DNA from: Cryobacterium algoritolerans
GTDB taxonomy: Bacteria; Actinomycetota; Actinomycetes; Actinomycetales; Microbacteriaceae
NCBI RefSeq assembly: GCF_004402785.1
Contig: NZ_SOFP01000062.1
Coordinates: 1-43,259, forward strand
Reading direction: 5' to 3'
Length of the DNA stretch: 43,259 nucleotides
Below the pieces are notes generated by a model. The model was not told where the DNA came from and ran no database searches. It was given only the letters and a program-made list of their open reading frames with translations. Below, piece by piece: positions 7,769-16,217 of this stretch; position 1 is the stretch's first letter, and each line of letters starts with the position of its first letter. The translations under genes were made by a program, and so were the position numbers.

Positions 7769-8962
7769 TCAGAGCGCCTCGAGCACGCTGACGTAGTTCG
7801 CGACGCCGACGCCGCCCATGTTCTGCACGACCGCGCGGCGCGGTGCCGGCAACTGCATGTCGCCGGCCGTGCCGGTGAGCTGCATGGCGGAGACCACATG
7901 CTGGGAGACGCCGGTCGCTCCGACCGGGTGGCCCTTGGCCTTGAGCCCGCCGGAGACGTTGACCGGTAGCTTGCCGTCTCGGTAGACCCAGCCCTCCTCG
8001 ACCGCCCGGCGCCCCTCACCGGGGGCGGTCAGCCCCATCACCTCGTACATGATCAACTCGGCGATGGTGAAGCAGTCGTGCACCTCCGCAAAGTCGAGGT
8101 CGTCGAGCCCGACCCCCGCCATCCGCAGGGCACGTTCGAAGGAGACCCGGGTGGCCGCGAACTCCGTCGGGTCGCGGCGCGCGGCCGGCAGGAAGTCGTT
8201 GGCGTGGCCGAACCCGGCCAGGCGCACCGGGTCGGTGGCGGCGCCGGCGGAGCGGGCCGTATCCGTCGAGAGCACGAGCGCCGCGGCCCCGTCGGAGACC
8301 GGGGAGCAGTCGGTGCGGCGGAGCATTCCGGCCACGATCGGGTTCTTGTCCGAGACGGTGCGGCAGAAATCCTCGCCGAGGTCCCGCCGCAACTGGGCGA
8401 ACGGGTTGTCGACCCCGTTCCGGTGATTCTTCGCGGCGATCGAGCCGAGCACATCGCCGATGGCGCCGTACCGGTCCTCGTAGGCGCCGGCCACGACGGC
8501 GAAGAGCCCGGCGAAGCCCGAGGTGGACGGTTGCCCGGCCAGGTCGTAGTCCGCGCCGAGGAGGGCCGCACCGACCAGCTCCGGCGACGCATCCGTCATT
8601 TTCTCCGCGCCGATCACCAGGACGGTGCGTGCGGTTCCGGCGAGGATCGCCTTCACGCCCTGCTGGAACGCGGCCGAGCCGGACGCGCAGGCGTTCTCGA
8701 CCCGGGTGGCCGGCACGTTGGCGAGCGCCGGGTCGGTCTGCAGCGCCAGAGACGACGGGAATCCAAGCGGAACCAGTCCTGAATTGAACTGGCCCAGGTA
8801 GATCTCATCGATCTGGGCGGCATCGACGCCGGAATTCCCGATCGCCTCAGCGGCCACTCGCACGATCAGCGATTCGAGGGTGTCGTCGGTGAGCTTGCCG
8901 AACCGGCTGTGGCCCCAGCCGGTGAGGAGCACGTCCGTGCCGAATTGTTCCTTGAGACTCAT
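7769..8962 (-). CDS. Thiolase family protein (SCP-x type acetyl-CoA acyltransferase)
   Basis: A 397-residue thiolase. The acyl-accepting Cys is in [10 protein letters not shown], followed by the HDCFT motif and the catalytic His in [14 protein letters not shown]. The C-terminus lacks the second CxG cysteine of classical biosynthetic and degradative thiolases, which places it in the SCP-x / non-canonical thiolase group. It should cleave or form a beta-ketoacyl-CoA; the chain cannot be read. The start overlaps the last 4 bp of the CoA-transferase B gene (ATGA), so it is the third gene of a CoA-transferase A-B-thiolase operon under the divergent IclR regulator. This arrangement resembles pcaIJF, but this is not a PcaF-type thiolase. 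Confidence 0.9.
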   Translation of the reverse strand: MSLKEQFGTDVLLTGWGHSRFGKLTDDTLESLIVRVAAEAIGNSGVDAAQIDEIYLGQFNSGLVPLGFPSSLALQTDPALANVPATRVENACASGSAAFQQGVKAILAGTARTVLVIGAEKMTDASPELVGAALLGADYDLAGQPSTSGFAGLFAVVAGAYEDRYGAIGDVLGSIAAKNHRNGVDNPFAQLRRDLGEDFCRTVSDKNPIVAGMLRRTDCSPVSDGAAALVLSTDTARSAGAATDPVRLAGFGHANDFLPAARRDPTEFAATRVSFERALRMAGVGLDDLDFAEVHDCFTIAELIMYEVMGLTAPGEGRRAVEEGWVYRDGKLPVNVSGGLKAKGHPVGATGVSQHVVSAMQLTGTAGDMQLPAPRRAVVQNMGGVGVANYVSVLEAL

Positions 8963-9612
8963 TCGCCCACCACTTCCAATAATGCGACGCTGAACGCCGA
9001 CTCGGTCTTGTTGCGGATCTCTTCGACGGACACGCCGGGCGCCAGGCGGCGCAGCACGAGGCCGACCTCGGTGACGTCGAACACGGCCAGGTCGGAGATG
9101 ATCCGGTCCACCACGCCGACCCCGGTCAGAGGCAGAGTGCAGTTCTCGACAATCTTCGGGGAGCCGTCCCTGGCCACGTGTTCGGTCAGCACGACGACCC
9201 GAGGTGTCCCCGCGACCAGGTCCATCGCCCCTCCCATGCCTTTGACCATCTTCCCGGGGATGGTCCAGTTCGCGAGGTCGCCGGTGCCGGAGACCTGCAT
9301 GGCGCCGAGGATGGCGACCTTCACGTGCCCGCCGCGGATCATGCCGAATGAGGTTGCGGAGTCGAAGATCGATGCCCCAGGCAGCACGGTCACGGTCTGC
9401 TTGCCGGCGTTGATCAGGTCGGCGTCCTCGTCCCCGTCATAGGGGAAGGGCCCCATGCCCAGGAGGCCATTCTCGCTCTGCAGCGTGACGCGAATGCCGG
9501 ACGGCAGGTTGTTGGCCACGAGGGTCGGGATGCCGATGCCCAGGTTGACGTAGTCGCCGTCGCTCAATTCTTCGGCCGCGATCGCGGCCATCTCGTCTCT
9601 GGTCCAGGTCAT
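8959..9612 (-). CDS. 3-oxoacid CoA-transferase subunit B
   Basis: A 217-residue beta subunit. The catalytic glutamate motif is seen in [13 protein letters not shown] and the glycine-rich [15 protein letters not shown] is near the N-terminus. The pair with subunit A would move CoA from succinyl-CoA (or acetyl-CoA) to a beta-ketoacid such as acetoacetate or beta-ketoadipate. It lies 77 bp downstream of subunit A and overlaps the thiolase by 4 bp. Confidence 0.92.
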   Translation of the reverse strand: MTWTRDEMAAIAAEELSDGDYVNLGIGIPTLVANNLPSGIRVTLQSENGLLGMGPFPYDGDEDADLINAGKQTVTVLPGASIFDSATSFGMIRGGHVKVAILGAMQVSGTGDLANWTIPGKMVKGMGGAMDLVAGTPRVVVLTEHVARDGSPKIVENCTLPLTGVGVVDRIISDLAVFDVTEVGLVLRRLAPGVSVEEIRNKTESAFSVALLEVVGE

Positions 9613-9689
9613 GCTCGTGTGCTCCTTGGTCGAGGTGGGACAGGATTCCGGTGGGACGGGGATCCCGATGGGTCCGAGATGTGGGCCGG

Positions 9690-10406
9690 TCAGGCCGGTA
9701 AGGCGACGGGCCGGGGCCGCACGGTGCGCTGCTCGATATCCTTCGTGCGCGCGATCGCCTTCACCAGGCGCTGCACATAGACACCGGGGGTCACGACGTG
9801 GTTCGGGTCGATGTCACCCGGCTCCACGATGTGCTCGGCCTCGGCGACGGTGATACGGCCGGCCGTAGCCACGATCGGGTTGAAGTTGCGGGCCGTGTAG
9901 CGGTAGACGAGGTTACCCTCGGTGTCGGCGAGATGCGCGTGCACGAGCGCGACGTCCGCGACGATCGCGCGTTCCTGCAAGTAGGTGACGCCATCGAATT
10001 CGGCGAGAGGCTTGCCCTCGGCGATCAGGGTACCGACCCCGGTCTTCGTATAGAACGCCGGGATGCCGGCACCGCCCGCTCGCAGGCGCTCCGCGAGCGT
10101 CCCCTGGGGGCTGAACTCCACCTCGAGCTGCCCGGCGAGCAGCTGCTCGGCGAAGAGCTTGTTCTCGCCCACGTAGGAGGCGATCACCTTCCGCACCTGG
10201 CCGGTCTCGAGCAGGCGGCCGAGACCGATACCGTCGACGCCCATGTTGTTGGAGACGATGGTCAGACCGGTCACCCCGGATGCCCGGACCGCGTCGATCA
10301 GGTCGGCCGGGATCCCGCTGAGTCCGAATCCGCCGACGGCCAGCACCATCCCGTCACGCAACACATCATCGAGAGCGGCGGCGGCGCTTCCCAAAACCTT
10401 GGACAT
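9690..10406 (-). CDS. 3-oxoacid CoA-transferase subunit A
   Basis: A 238-residue alpha subunit ([20 protein letters not shown]) with the family motif [17 protein letters not shown] and a later GLTIVSNN stretch. The ATG at 10406 has a GAGGAG site six to eleven bases upstream; an upstream in-frame ATG would add only seven residues and lose this spacing. It is the first gene of the CoA-transferase/thiolase operon, and its 5' leader contains one of the two palindromic operator candidates. Confidence 0.92.
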   Translation of the reverse strand: MSKVLGSAAAALDDVLRDGMVLAVGGFGLSGIPADLIDAVRASGVTGLTIVSNNMGVDGIGLGRLLETGQVRKVIASYVGENKLFAEQLLAGQLEVEFSPQGTLAERLRAGGAGIPAFYTKTGVGTLIAEGKPLAEFDGVTYLQERAIVADVALVHAHLADTEGNLVYRYTARNFNPIVATAGRITVAEAEHIVEPGDIDPNHVVTPGVYVQRLVKAIARTKDIEQRTVRPRPVALPA

Positions 10407-10433
10407 GGAATTCTCCTCATCGAGCAATTCTGC

Positions 10434-10452
10434 GTATCCACTTTGTGGACAC
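10434..10452. promoter_or_regulatory. IclR operator candidate, CoA-transferase side
   Basis: A 19-bp hyphenated palindrome GTATCCACTTTGTGGACAC with half-sites GTATCCAC and GTGTCCAC (reverse strand) around a 3-bp centre. It lies in the leader of the CoA-transferase A gene, just downstream of a TAGCAT -10 box, and matches the site at 10553 at 17 of 19 positions. Confidence 0.7.
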
Positions 10453-10466
10453 GTCGTCTGACGGCC

Positions 10467-10472
10467 ATGCTA
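10467..10472 (-). promoter_or_regulatory. -10 box of the CoA-transferase operon
   Basis: TAGCAT on the minus strand; transcription would start near 10460 and run straight into the palindrome at 10434-10452. Confidence 0.4.
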
Positions 10473-10541
10473 GGCGGCGAAATGGGACCCTGTCAATTCA
10501 TCTCAATTGAATCATTTAGCAACCATCCACCCCGTGAACAG

Positions 10542-10547
10542 TAGGCT
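10542..10547 (+). promoter_or_regulatory. -10 box of the IclR gene
   Basis: TAGGCT on the plus strand; the expected start near 10554 falls inside the second palindrome (10553-10571), which would allow autorepression. Confidence 0.4.
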
Positions 10548-10552
10548 TTGTC

Positions 10553-10571
10553 GTATCCACATTATGGACAC
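10553..10571. promoter_or_regulatory. IclR operator candidate, regulator side
   Basis: A 19-bp palindrome GTATCCACATTATGGACAC, sharing the half-site GTATCCAC with the copy at 10434. It ends five bases before the GGAGA ribosome binding site of the IclR gene. Confidence 0.7.
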
Positions 10572-10583
10572 ATTGGAGAAATT

Positions 10584-11387
10584 GTGACCGAGAACCAGGG
10601 AATTCCAGTACGGGGCGCGCAGGTGGTGGGCCGGTTGGCTCTCCTCCTCAGACTGGTAGGACGCCACCCCGCCGGCACTCCTCTCGCCGAGATCGTCCGT
10701 GACTCAGGCCTGACCAGACCCACCGTGCACCGCCTGCTCAGTTCGCTGGCGGCAGAAGGCATCCTCGACCACGACCCCGCCACCCACACCTGGCACTACG
10801 GGCCGGAGATCTTCGTGATGGGGGCTGTCGCCGCCCAGCGCTTTCCGATCGAGGAAGTGGCCCGGCCCAGCCTCCAACACCTGGCCGAGGAAACCGGGGA
10901 GAGCGCCTTCCTCTCCATCCGGCGCGGCGCTGAGACCGTCTGCCTCCTGCGGGAAGAGGGTAGCTTCCCGATCCGCTCCTTCGTGCTGCACGAGGGCGTA
11001 CGGTTCCCCCTCGGCGTCGCGTCGGCCGGGATTGCCATCCTGGCCTTCCTCCCCGAGGCGGAGGCCGAGCAAGTCCTCGTGCAGGACGAGGCCTTCGTCG
11101 CCCGGTGGGGCGAGCAACATTCGCCCGGGGCCATCCGGGCCAACCTCGCCCGGACCAGGGTGACCGGGTATTCGGTGAACCCCGGACTCATCTTCGAGGG
11201 CAGTTGGGGCATGGGCGCCGCGATCTTCGACCGTGCCAACCGGCCGGCCTGGGCGCTCTCCCTCACCGGGATCGAGCCGCGGTTCCGGCCTGAGAGGCAG
11301 CGCGCGCTCGGCCAACTGCTGCTCGACGAGGCCAACCGGATCACCCGGCTCCTACAGAAACCGGGGCTCCCCGGGCCTCAAGTCTGA
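10584..11387 (+). CDS. IclR family transcriptional regulator
   Basis: A 267-residue IclR-type regulator. The N-terminal winged helix-turn-helix (about residues 12-70, with LAEIVRDSGLTRPTVHRLLS) binds DNA, and the C-terminal effector domain (about 85-255) senses an aromatic or organic-acid metabolite. The GTG at 10584 is chosen because GGAGA lies five bases upstream; an in-frame ATG at 10548 would place the operator inside the coding sequence. It is divergent from the CoA-transferase/thiolase operon, which it probably controls together with itself through the twin 19-bp sites. Confidence 0.92.
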   Translation: MTENQGIPVRGAQVVGRLALLLRLVGRHPAGTPLAEIVRDSGLTRPTVHRLLSSLAAEGILDHDPATHTWHYGPEIFVMGAVAAQRFPIEEVARPSLQHLAEETGESAFLSIRRGAETVCLLREEGSFPIRSFVLHEGVRFPLGVASAGIAILAFLPEAEAEQVLVQDEAFVARWGEQHSPGAIRANLARTRVTGYSVNPGLIFEGSWGMGAAIFDRANRPAWALSLTGIEPRFRPERQRALGQLLLDEANRITRLLQKPGLPGPQV

Positions 11388-11416
11388 CTCGACCGCGCCA
11401 CGCTCAGCTCGAGGCC

Positions 11417-12022
11417 TCAGAGATACCGTTCCGGCGTGGTGGCCCCCAGCGTCACGAGGGCGCGGGCCAACATCTCTTCAATTCGCTCAGGGAGGTCTTC
11501 GCGTGCGGCGAGGCGATTGGAGATCTCTTGAACGCCGTAGAAATAACCCACGAGGTGCCAGGCCTCCCGCTCCGAATCGAGCCCCTGGCGAATCTCTCCG
11601 GCAGCCTCGGCCTCCCGCAGCAGCGCGCCGATGCGCGCAATCCACCCCACGTAGGGCGTCGGCAGGGTTGCGGGAATCAGGTGATACTCCCGCATGAGCC
11701 GGACTGCGGCCCGCACCCGCACATTGTCGCGGAACGCGTCCGCGACACTACGGATCGACGCGACCACTGCCTCGAGCCCGTGAACCGAATCGACGCCGAG
11801 CACATTGGCGAATGGTGCCTGGGAGAATGCGGAACCTACAATCGCCAGCGCGATGTCGGATTTCGCCTTGAAATGGTACTGGACCAGCCCCTTCCCGGTC
11901 GCCGACTTCTCGGCGATGAGAGCAATCGACGTGCCGGCGTAGCCGCGGTCGGCGAACTCGATTGCGGCAGCGGCGAGGATTCGCTCGCGGCTTTCCGCGG
12001 AGCGAGCATCGCTTGGAACCAC
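11417..12022 (-). CDS. TetR family transcriptional regulator
   Basis: A 201-residue TetR/AcrR regulator. The N-terminal helix-turn-helix is clear (ILAAAAIEFADRGYAGTSIA, then LIAEKSATGKGLVQYHFKAK). The C-terminal ligand domain is divergent, as usual. The GTG at 12022 is supported by GGGAGG eight to nine bases upstream; the frame is open further but runs into low-complexity sequence. The spacer upstream contains a 13-G homopolymer and two palindromes. The gene is convergent with the IclR gene and has no obvious target neighbour. Confidence 0.9.
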   Translation of the reverse strand: MVPSDARSAESRERILAAAAIEFADRGYAGTSIALIAEKSATGKGLVQYHFKAKSDIALAIVGSAFSQAPFANVLGVDSVHGLEAVVASIRSVADAFRDNVRVRAAVRLMREYHLIPATLPTPYVGWIARIGALLREAEAAGEIRQGLDSEREAWHLVGYFYGVQEISNRLAAREDLPERIEEMLARALVTLGATTPERYL

Positions 12023-12096
12023 CTGAACCTCCCGAGAATCGTCACAACCGCAAGCAGCGCGCGCGGGGCGAACAGCCTGTCTCGAAGCCTCTCCCC

Positions 12097-12109
12097 GGGG
12101 GGGGGGGGG
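12097..12109. repeat. 13-base G homopolymer
   Basis: A run of 13 G on the plus strand, about 75 bp upstream of the TetR start codon. Runs of this length are prone to slippage and to sequencing error. Confidence 0.9.
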
Positions 12110-12188
12110 ATGCGTCAGACAGTCTCCACCAGGGTCGGTGCGCTCCAAGCGTAGCCATCATGGCCGTGGACCGTGACGCAGACATGTT

Positions 12189-12200
12189 GTACGATCGTAC
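12189..12200. promoter_or_regulatory. 12-bp perfect palindrome, possible TetR operator
   Basis: GTACGATCGTAC is a perfect palindrome in the upstream region of the TetR gene, in a locally AT-richer patch. TetR-family operators are commonly palindromes of this kind; the assignment is inference. Confidence 0.35.
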
Positions 12201-12215
12201 TAGTTCCGTGGTGAG

Positions 12216-12230
12216 ATTCGATACTCGAAT
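12216..12230. promoter_or_regulatory. 15-bp hyphenated palindrome
   Basis: ATTCGATACTCGAAT has six-base arms around TAC, 16 bp from the GTACGATCGTAC palindrome. The rest of 12231-12475 shows no gene. Confidence 0.3.
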
Positions 12231-12475
12231 GACCGTGGGGGATACAGGGGCCCGGGACGAGGCCACCCCGGTCAGGCTCCGGCCTGGCTGGGGCAGCCGT
12301 CCTCCCCTTCTCCCGATCACCAGCCGGGCCCGCGCGCCGTGGGCCCCGCACCGTCCGTCGCCGCGTCTGCACGCTCCGGATCGCGATGCTCGGCCAGCCG
12401 ACCAGCCGGGCGGAGAAATCTGCACGCGGCCGGCGCGCAACCCCGCGTGTCGCGAGCCCGAGAGCCCGAGATGAA

Positions 12476-12503
12476 GAAAGCCCCCGGTCTCCCGGGGGCT
12501 TTC
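12476..12503 (-). terminator. Hairpin terminator downstream of tRNA-Ala
   Basis: A perfect 12-bp stem (GAAAGCCCCCGG and its complement) with a 4-nt loop, 13 bp beyond the 3' end of the leftward tRNA gene. The stem ends in CTTTC followed by TTC on the minus strand, a weak T-tract. Confidence 0.8.
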
Positions 12504-12516
12504 GCGCTGTACTCGG

Positions 12517-12589
12517 TGGAGCTAAGGAGATTCGAACTCCTGACCTTCTCATTGCGAACGAGACGCGCTACCAACTGCGCCATAGCCCC
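12517..12589 (-). tRNA. tRNA-Ala(CGC)
   Basis: Folds as a canonical 73-nt tRNA on the minus strand: acceptor GGGGCTA/TAGCTCC with the G3:U70 wobble pair that is the alanine identity element, D arm GCGC/GCGC, anticodon stem TCTCG/TGAGA with loop TTCGCAA (anticodon CGC), and T arm AGGAG/CTCCT with TTCGAAT. The 3' CCA is not encoded (CCG follows). Confidence 0.95.
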
Positions 12590-12724
12590 TTACCGCATAT
12601 GCAGAATATCACGGGCAGGGACCCCGTTTGAGCAAAACCGGCCCGGACGGCGCGAATCCGGCGGCCCCGGGTCCGGAAGTGCCGTCCGCTTCGCGTGCCT
12701 CGGGCACTCGAGCGGCAACGGACC

Positions 12725-12800
12725 GGCGAACGAAACGCCCGGCCGGGCGACTGATCGGGCGGGCGAAACGCCCGGCGGGGCAAGTGATCAGGCGGGCGAA
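12725..12800. repeat. Imperfect tandem repeat of 33-37 bp
   Basis: GGCGAA starts near 12725, 12762 and 12795, each followed in the first two by an AACGCCCGGC segment and a TGATC segment. Two imperfect copies lie between the membrane-protein stop and tRNA-Ala. No gene is seen in 12590-12810. Confidence 0.5.
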
Positions 12801-12810
12801 CGGGTGAGGG

Positions 12811-13839
12811 TCAGCCGACGGCGCGGCGGCGGCGCAGCACGGCGTCGAGGTCGGTCATCCCCGGTGCGGTCTCCCCGACCACGCCCATCGACGCGAACCG
12901 GTTCGATGCGGCAGAGACCGCGGGGGCGCCGTTCGGCACGGCAGCCGGCGCTCCCGGGCGCCCTCCGGTTTCGCGCCTCAGCGGCGTCACAGCCATCGCG
13001 AGCTGGGCGGCACGCCTGGCCACCTCCGCCTCCGCGGCCGCCTTACGGAGTCCGGCTGCGGCATCCGCCGATGCCATGGCCGTCTGGGCGATCGTGCCAG
13101 GGGCCAGGTGAAGGGGAAGCGGGAGCGCCTGGGGCGTCCAGGTCGGCGTGGCCACGGTGACCTCGTCGAACTGCACGGGTTCGAACCGCTGCCCGGTCCT
13201 GATCGGCGCGGCCGCGCGTTCGCTGCCGGAGCGGCCGCTCCGGAGCAGAGCACTGTGCCGGGCCGTGCGGGCCAGCCGTGAGAGGGAACCGAACGCGAGG
13301 GCAGCCGTGGCCGCGCCGAGCGCGGCCAGTGTCCAGGGGCCGCCTGCCACGATGGACAGGGCACCGCTGACCAGCAGCACGACACCGACCAGCAGGACCA
13401 GCGTTGACAGCGCCCGAACGCGACGAAGTCGCCGGGAGCGCAGGAGGTGAGCTGAAATGGGAGGTCCTCGCCTTTCCGAGCGTGTGGCTGCGGCCAGTGC
13501 CGCGGTGGTGCGACGCTCGGCGGCTACGGCATCCGCCACCGCACGTCGCTCGGCCGTCGCGGCGCCCGCCACGGCGCGCGCTTCCGCCCTGGCGTCGTCT
13601 TCGGCCTGGGCCAGCAGTTTGCGCTGGGTGACCACGGTGCGGGCGTTCGCTTCGAGGCGGACCTGCTGGGGCACCTCCGAGGTCTCGGCCAGAATGCGCA
13701 GCGTCTGTTGCAGCCGCACGGCGTTTCTCTCGGTGCTGACATACTGCCGTCGCCTGGCCCAGGTGGGCATGAGATAGGTGACCCAGAGGGCAGCGGCGAC
13801 GGCCACCATCACTCCCCCACCCAGGACCTCGCTACTCAT
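12811..13839 (-). CDS. Conserved membrane protein with coiled coil
   Basis: A 342-residue protein without a recognised enzymatic domain. An N-terminal helix (GGGVMVAVAAALWVTYLMP) anchors it; residues about 35-125 are Ala/Glu/Arg-rich and likely coiled coil; two further hydrophobic helices (VRALSTLVLLVGVVLLVSGA and TLAALGAATAALAFG) follow at about 140-185; the remainder is Ala/Pro-rich and probably disordered, ending in DLDAVLRRRRAVG. Similar proteins occur throughout Microbacteriaceae, often misnamed large exoproteins. The ATG at 13839 lies seven bases after a TAGCGT box. Confidence 0.75.
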   Translation of the reverse strand: MSSEVLGGGVMVAVAAALWVTYLMPTWARRRQYVSTERNAVRLQQTLRILAETSEVPQQVRLEANARTVVTQRKLLAQAEDDARAEARAVAGAATAERRAVADAVAAERRTTAALAAATRSERRGPPISAHLLRSRRLRRVRALSTLVLLVGVVLLVSGALSIVAGGPWTLAALGAATAALAFGSLSRLARTARHSALLRSGRSGSERAAAPIRTGQRFEPVQFDEVTVATPTWTPQALPLPLHLAPGTIAQTAMASADAAAGLRKAAAEAEVARRAAQLAMAVTPLRRETGGRPGAPAAVPNGAPAVSAASNRFASMGVVGETAPGMTDLDAVLRRRRAVG

Positions 13840-13846
13840 GCTGTCT

Positions 13847-13852
13847 ACGCTA
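13847..13852 (-). promoter_or_regulatory. -10 box of the coiled-coil membrane protein
   Basis: TAGCGT followed by AGACAGC and the ATG, the leaderless spacing seen repeatedly here. Confidence 0.45.
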
Positions 13853-13911
13853 GGAGCGCAGCACCCATCCGGAGCTGATTACCGGGGGTGTGTCACCGAG
13901 ATTGACCGAAT

Positions 13912-14571
13912 TCATCGGTCGCTGATCGACAACGGATGTGCCGCCGCGGCCCGGTCCAGCACACTCACCATGGCGGCTTCCGGGGAGACGGCGCCCTCGC
14001 GCCAGCGTCGCAGCACTCCCTGCCGAACCTCTTCGGCGACGAGGGCGAAGCAGTAGTGGTCTCGCCAGTCACCGTTGATGTGGATGTACCGGCGTCGCAG
14101 GCCCTCGTACCGGAAGCCGAGCTTCTCGACCACCCGCAGCGACGGGGCGTTTTCCGGCCGAATGCAGATCTCCATCCGGTGCAGGCCGAGCTGCCCGAAA
14201 CAATAGTCAGTGGCCAGGGCAACGGCGATCGGCGTGATTGCTTTGCCGGCAAACCGTTCTCCCACCCAATAGCCGATGGTCGCCGACGACAGGGAACCCC
14301 AGGTGATCGATGACACGTTCAGCTGGCCGGCGAGTTCGCCCTGGTATTCGATCAGGAACGGCAGGCCCTGCCCGCTACGCGAGTGCGAGAGCAGGCTGCG
14401 GATGCTGGACCTCGTGTCGAAGGACATCGGCGCGTACGGGCTGGTGGCCTCCCACTTTCGCAGCCAGCTGCGGTTCTCCATCAGCGCCTGCTCGAGCGCC
14501 TTGTCGTCGCGCAGCCGCACGGGGCGCAACGTCACTTCACCTTCGTGAAGCGTCGGAATCGCGATCGCCAC
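13912..14571 (-). CDS. GNAT N-acetyltransferase, RimJ/RimL-like
   Basis: A 219-residue GCN5-related acetyltransferase. The N-terminal VTLRPVRLRDDKALEQAL and the later LHRMEICIRPENAPSLRVVE and KLGFRYEGLRRRYIHINGDW stretches match the RimJ/RimL group, which acetylates protein N-termini such as ribosomal proteins; a small-molecule substrate is also possible. The start is a GTG at 14571 with GAGGAG about 12 bases upstream. It lies 68 bp downstream of galU in the same direction. Confidence 0.9.
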   Translation of the reverse strand: MAIAIPTLHEGEVTLRPVRLRDDKALEQALMENRSWLRKWEATSPYAPMSFDTRSSIRSLLSHSRSGQGLPFLIEYQGELAGQLNVSSITWGSLSSATIGYWVGERFAGKAITPIAVALATDYCFGQLGLHRMEICIRPENAPSLRVVEKLGFRYEGLRRRYIHINGDWRDHYCFALVAEEVRQGVLRRWREGAVSPEAAMVSVLDRAAAAHPLSISDR

Positions 14572-14639
14572 TGCCTGCCCGTCTCCTCATGCCCCATGGT
14601 GTGTCACAAATGTAGCCGCCCCGCCGGGCCGGTCGCGCC

Positions 14640-15533
14640 TCAGCCGAGGGTGGCGACGAAGTCGTGCAGCCAGGGCCGGAGGTCGGGGCCGAGGTCGTCG
14701 CGGTCCACGGCAAGTTGCACGATGGCCTTGATGTAGTCGAGGCGGTCGCCGGTATCGTACCGTCGGCCGCGGAAGATGACGCCGTAGACGCCGCCGGTGG
14801 CCTCCGGGGTGCCGGCCATCTCCTGCAGGGCGTCGGTGAGCTGGATCTCGTTGCCCTTGCCCGGCTGGGTGTGCTCGAGCACCGCGAACACCTCGGGGCG
14901 GAGCACGTACCGGCCGATGATGGCCAGGTTCGACGGGGCATCCGCCGCGGCGGGCTTCTCGACCAGGCCCGTCACCCGGACCACGTCGGGGTCGTCGGTC
15001 GGCTCGACCGCGGCCGCACCGTAGAGGTGGATCTGCGATGGGTCGACCTCCATCAGCGCCACGATGCTCGCGTTCCGCTTGCCCTGTTCGGTGAGCATCT
15101 TGGACAGCAACGGGTCGCGGGCGTCGATGATGTCGTCGCCGAGCAGCACCGCGAACGGCTGGTCGCCGACGTGCATTTTGGCTCGGAGCACCGCATGGCC
15201 CAGGCCCAGCGGGTCACCCTGGCGCACGTAATGCATGTCAGCGAGGGTCGTGGCGTGGTTGACCTTCTCCAGGCGGCTCTGGTCGCCCTTCTTCTCCAGG
15301 ATCGCCTCGAGTTCGGTCATCCGGTCGAAGTGGTTCTCCAGGGCGTTCTTGTTGCGCCCGGTGATCATCAAGACGTCGTGGAGGCCCGCGGCGACGGCCT
15401 CCTCGACCACGTACTGGATCGCCGGTTTGTCGACGACGGGGAGCATCTCCTTCGGCATCGCCTTGGTCGCCGGCAGGAACCGGGTGCCGAGTCCTGCAGC
15501 GGGAATGACGGCCTTCGTGATTGGTGTACCCAT
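14640..15533 (-). CDS. galU: UTP-glucose-1-phosphate uridylyltransferase
   Basis: A 297-residue nucleotidyltransferase that makes UDP-glucose from UTP and glucose 1-phosphate, feeding cell-wall polysaccharide and glycolipid synthesis. The nucleotide-binding motif (AAGLGTRFLPATKAMPKEM), VEEAVAAGLHDVLMITGRNK, LLGDDII and VEKPAAADAPSNLAIIGRYV are diagnostic of bacterial GalU. The ATG at 15533 is the family start; it lies seven bases after a TAACGT box, giving a leaderless-type promoter. The start codon is only 34 bp from that of the divergent cyclo-ligase. Confidence 0.95.
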   Translation of the reverse strand: MGTPITKAVIPAAGLGTRFLPATKAMPKEMLPVVDKPAIQYVVEEAVAAGLHDVLMITGRNKNALENHFDRMTELEAILEKKGDQSRLEKVNHATTLADMHYVRQGDPLGLGHAVLRAKMHVGDQPFAVLLGDDIIDARDPLLSKMLTEQGKRNASIVALMEVDPSQIHLYGAAAVEPTDDPDVVRVTGLVEKPAAADAPSNLAIIGRYVLRPEVFAVLEHTQPGKGNEIQLTDALQEMAGTPEATGGVYGVIFRGRRYDTGDRLDYIKAIVQLAVDRDDLGPDLRPWLHDFVATLG

Positions 15534-15540
15534 GGCCCCT

Positions 15541-15546
15541 ACGTTA
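15541..15546 (-). promoter_or_regulatory. -10 box of galU (leaderless)
   Basis: TAACGT, then AGGGGCC, then the ATG on the minus strand. It sits inside the 34-bp gap between the two divergent genes. Confidence 0.5.
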
Positions 15547-15554
15547 TCGGCATC

Positions 15555-15560
15555 TAGGAT
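15555..15560 (+). promoter_or_regulatory. -10 box of the cyclo-ligase gene (leaderless)
   Basis: TAGGAT followed by seven bases and the ATG at 15568. Its -35 region would fall in the first codons of galU. Confidence 0.5.
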
Positions 15561-15567
15561 GACCTGT

Positions 15568-16146
15568 ATGGACTCCGACATCGCTCACCGAAAGCGGGCG
15601 CTCCGCGCCGAGTTGCGGGAGCGCCGCCAGAATATGACGTCCGCGGAACGGGATGCCGCCACCGCCGGGTTCACGGAGAACCTGCAGAACACCGTTCTCG
15701 ATCTCTCCGCGCGGTCGATATCCTGCTACCTCTCGGCCCGCAACGAGCCAAACACCCGCCCGTTTGTGAACTGGGCCGAGGCCCAGGGCATCAAGGTACT
15801 GTTTCCGGTCTCCCGTGATGACGGACTGCTCGACTGGACTGTCGGGGAGGACGAGACCGAGGTCGAGGGCCTCGCCGGCGTTCCGGAAGCGGCCGGCGAG
15901 CTGCTGGGGCCGATCGCGATCAACGACGTCGACCTCATCATCGTGCCGGCGGCCGCCGTCGACCGCACCGGACTACGGATGGGCTGGGGCCGCGGCTACT
16001 ACGACAAGACCCTCGGGTCGATGGAGAAGTGCCCCCCGGTCTACGCCGTCGTCTTCGATGGCGAGTACCTCGACGAGGTGCCCCGCGAAGTGCACGACCA
16101 GCCCGTCGACGGCCTGGTCACCCCCACGCGAATCATCGCGTTCTAA
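15568..16146 (+). CDS. 5-formyltetrahydrofolate cyclo-ligase
   Basis: A 192-residue enzyme that converts 5-formyl-THF to 5,10-methenyl-THF with ATP, recycling folate. The basic N-terminal helix (HRKRALRAELRERRQNMT), the substrate region around SCYLSARNEPNTRPFVNW and the phosphate-binding LRMGWGRGYYDKTL are typical. Two ATGs are close (15559 and 15568); the second is chosen because the TAGGAT box overlaps the first. FmdB-like and mscL genes follow in the same direction, a gene order often seen in Microbacteriaceae. Confidence 0.93.
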   Translation: MDSDIAHRKRALRAELRERRQNMTSAERDAATAGFTENLQNTVLDLSARSISCYLSARNEPNTRPFVNWAEAQGIKVLFPVSRDDGLLDWTVGEDETEVEGLAGVPEAAGELLGPIAINDVDLIIVPAAAVDRTGLRMGWGRGYYDKTLGSMEKCPPVYAVVFDGEYLDEVPREVHDQPVDGLVTPTRIIAF

Positions 16147-16217
16147 CCCTCGAACCATTCTCATAATCGGAGACCACGGTCCGCGTTCGCGGCCCGGGTC
16201 CCACAGCCGGAGTTACA

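Noticed and set aside
7769..11387. Complete beta-ketoadipate (pca) branch
   Set aside because: The order resembles pcaIJF-pcaR, but the thiolase is of the SCP-x type and no other pca gene is in the window.
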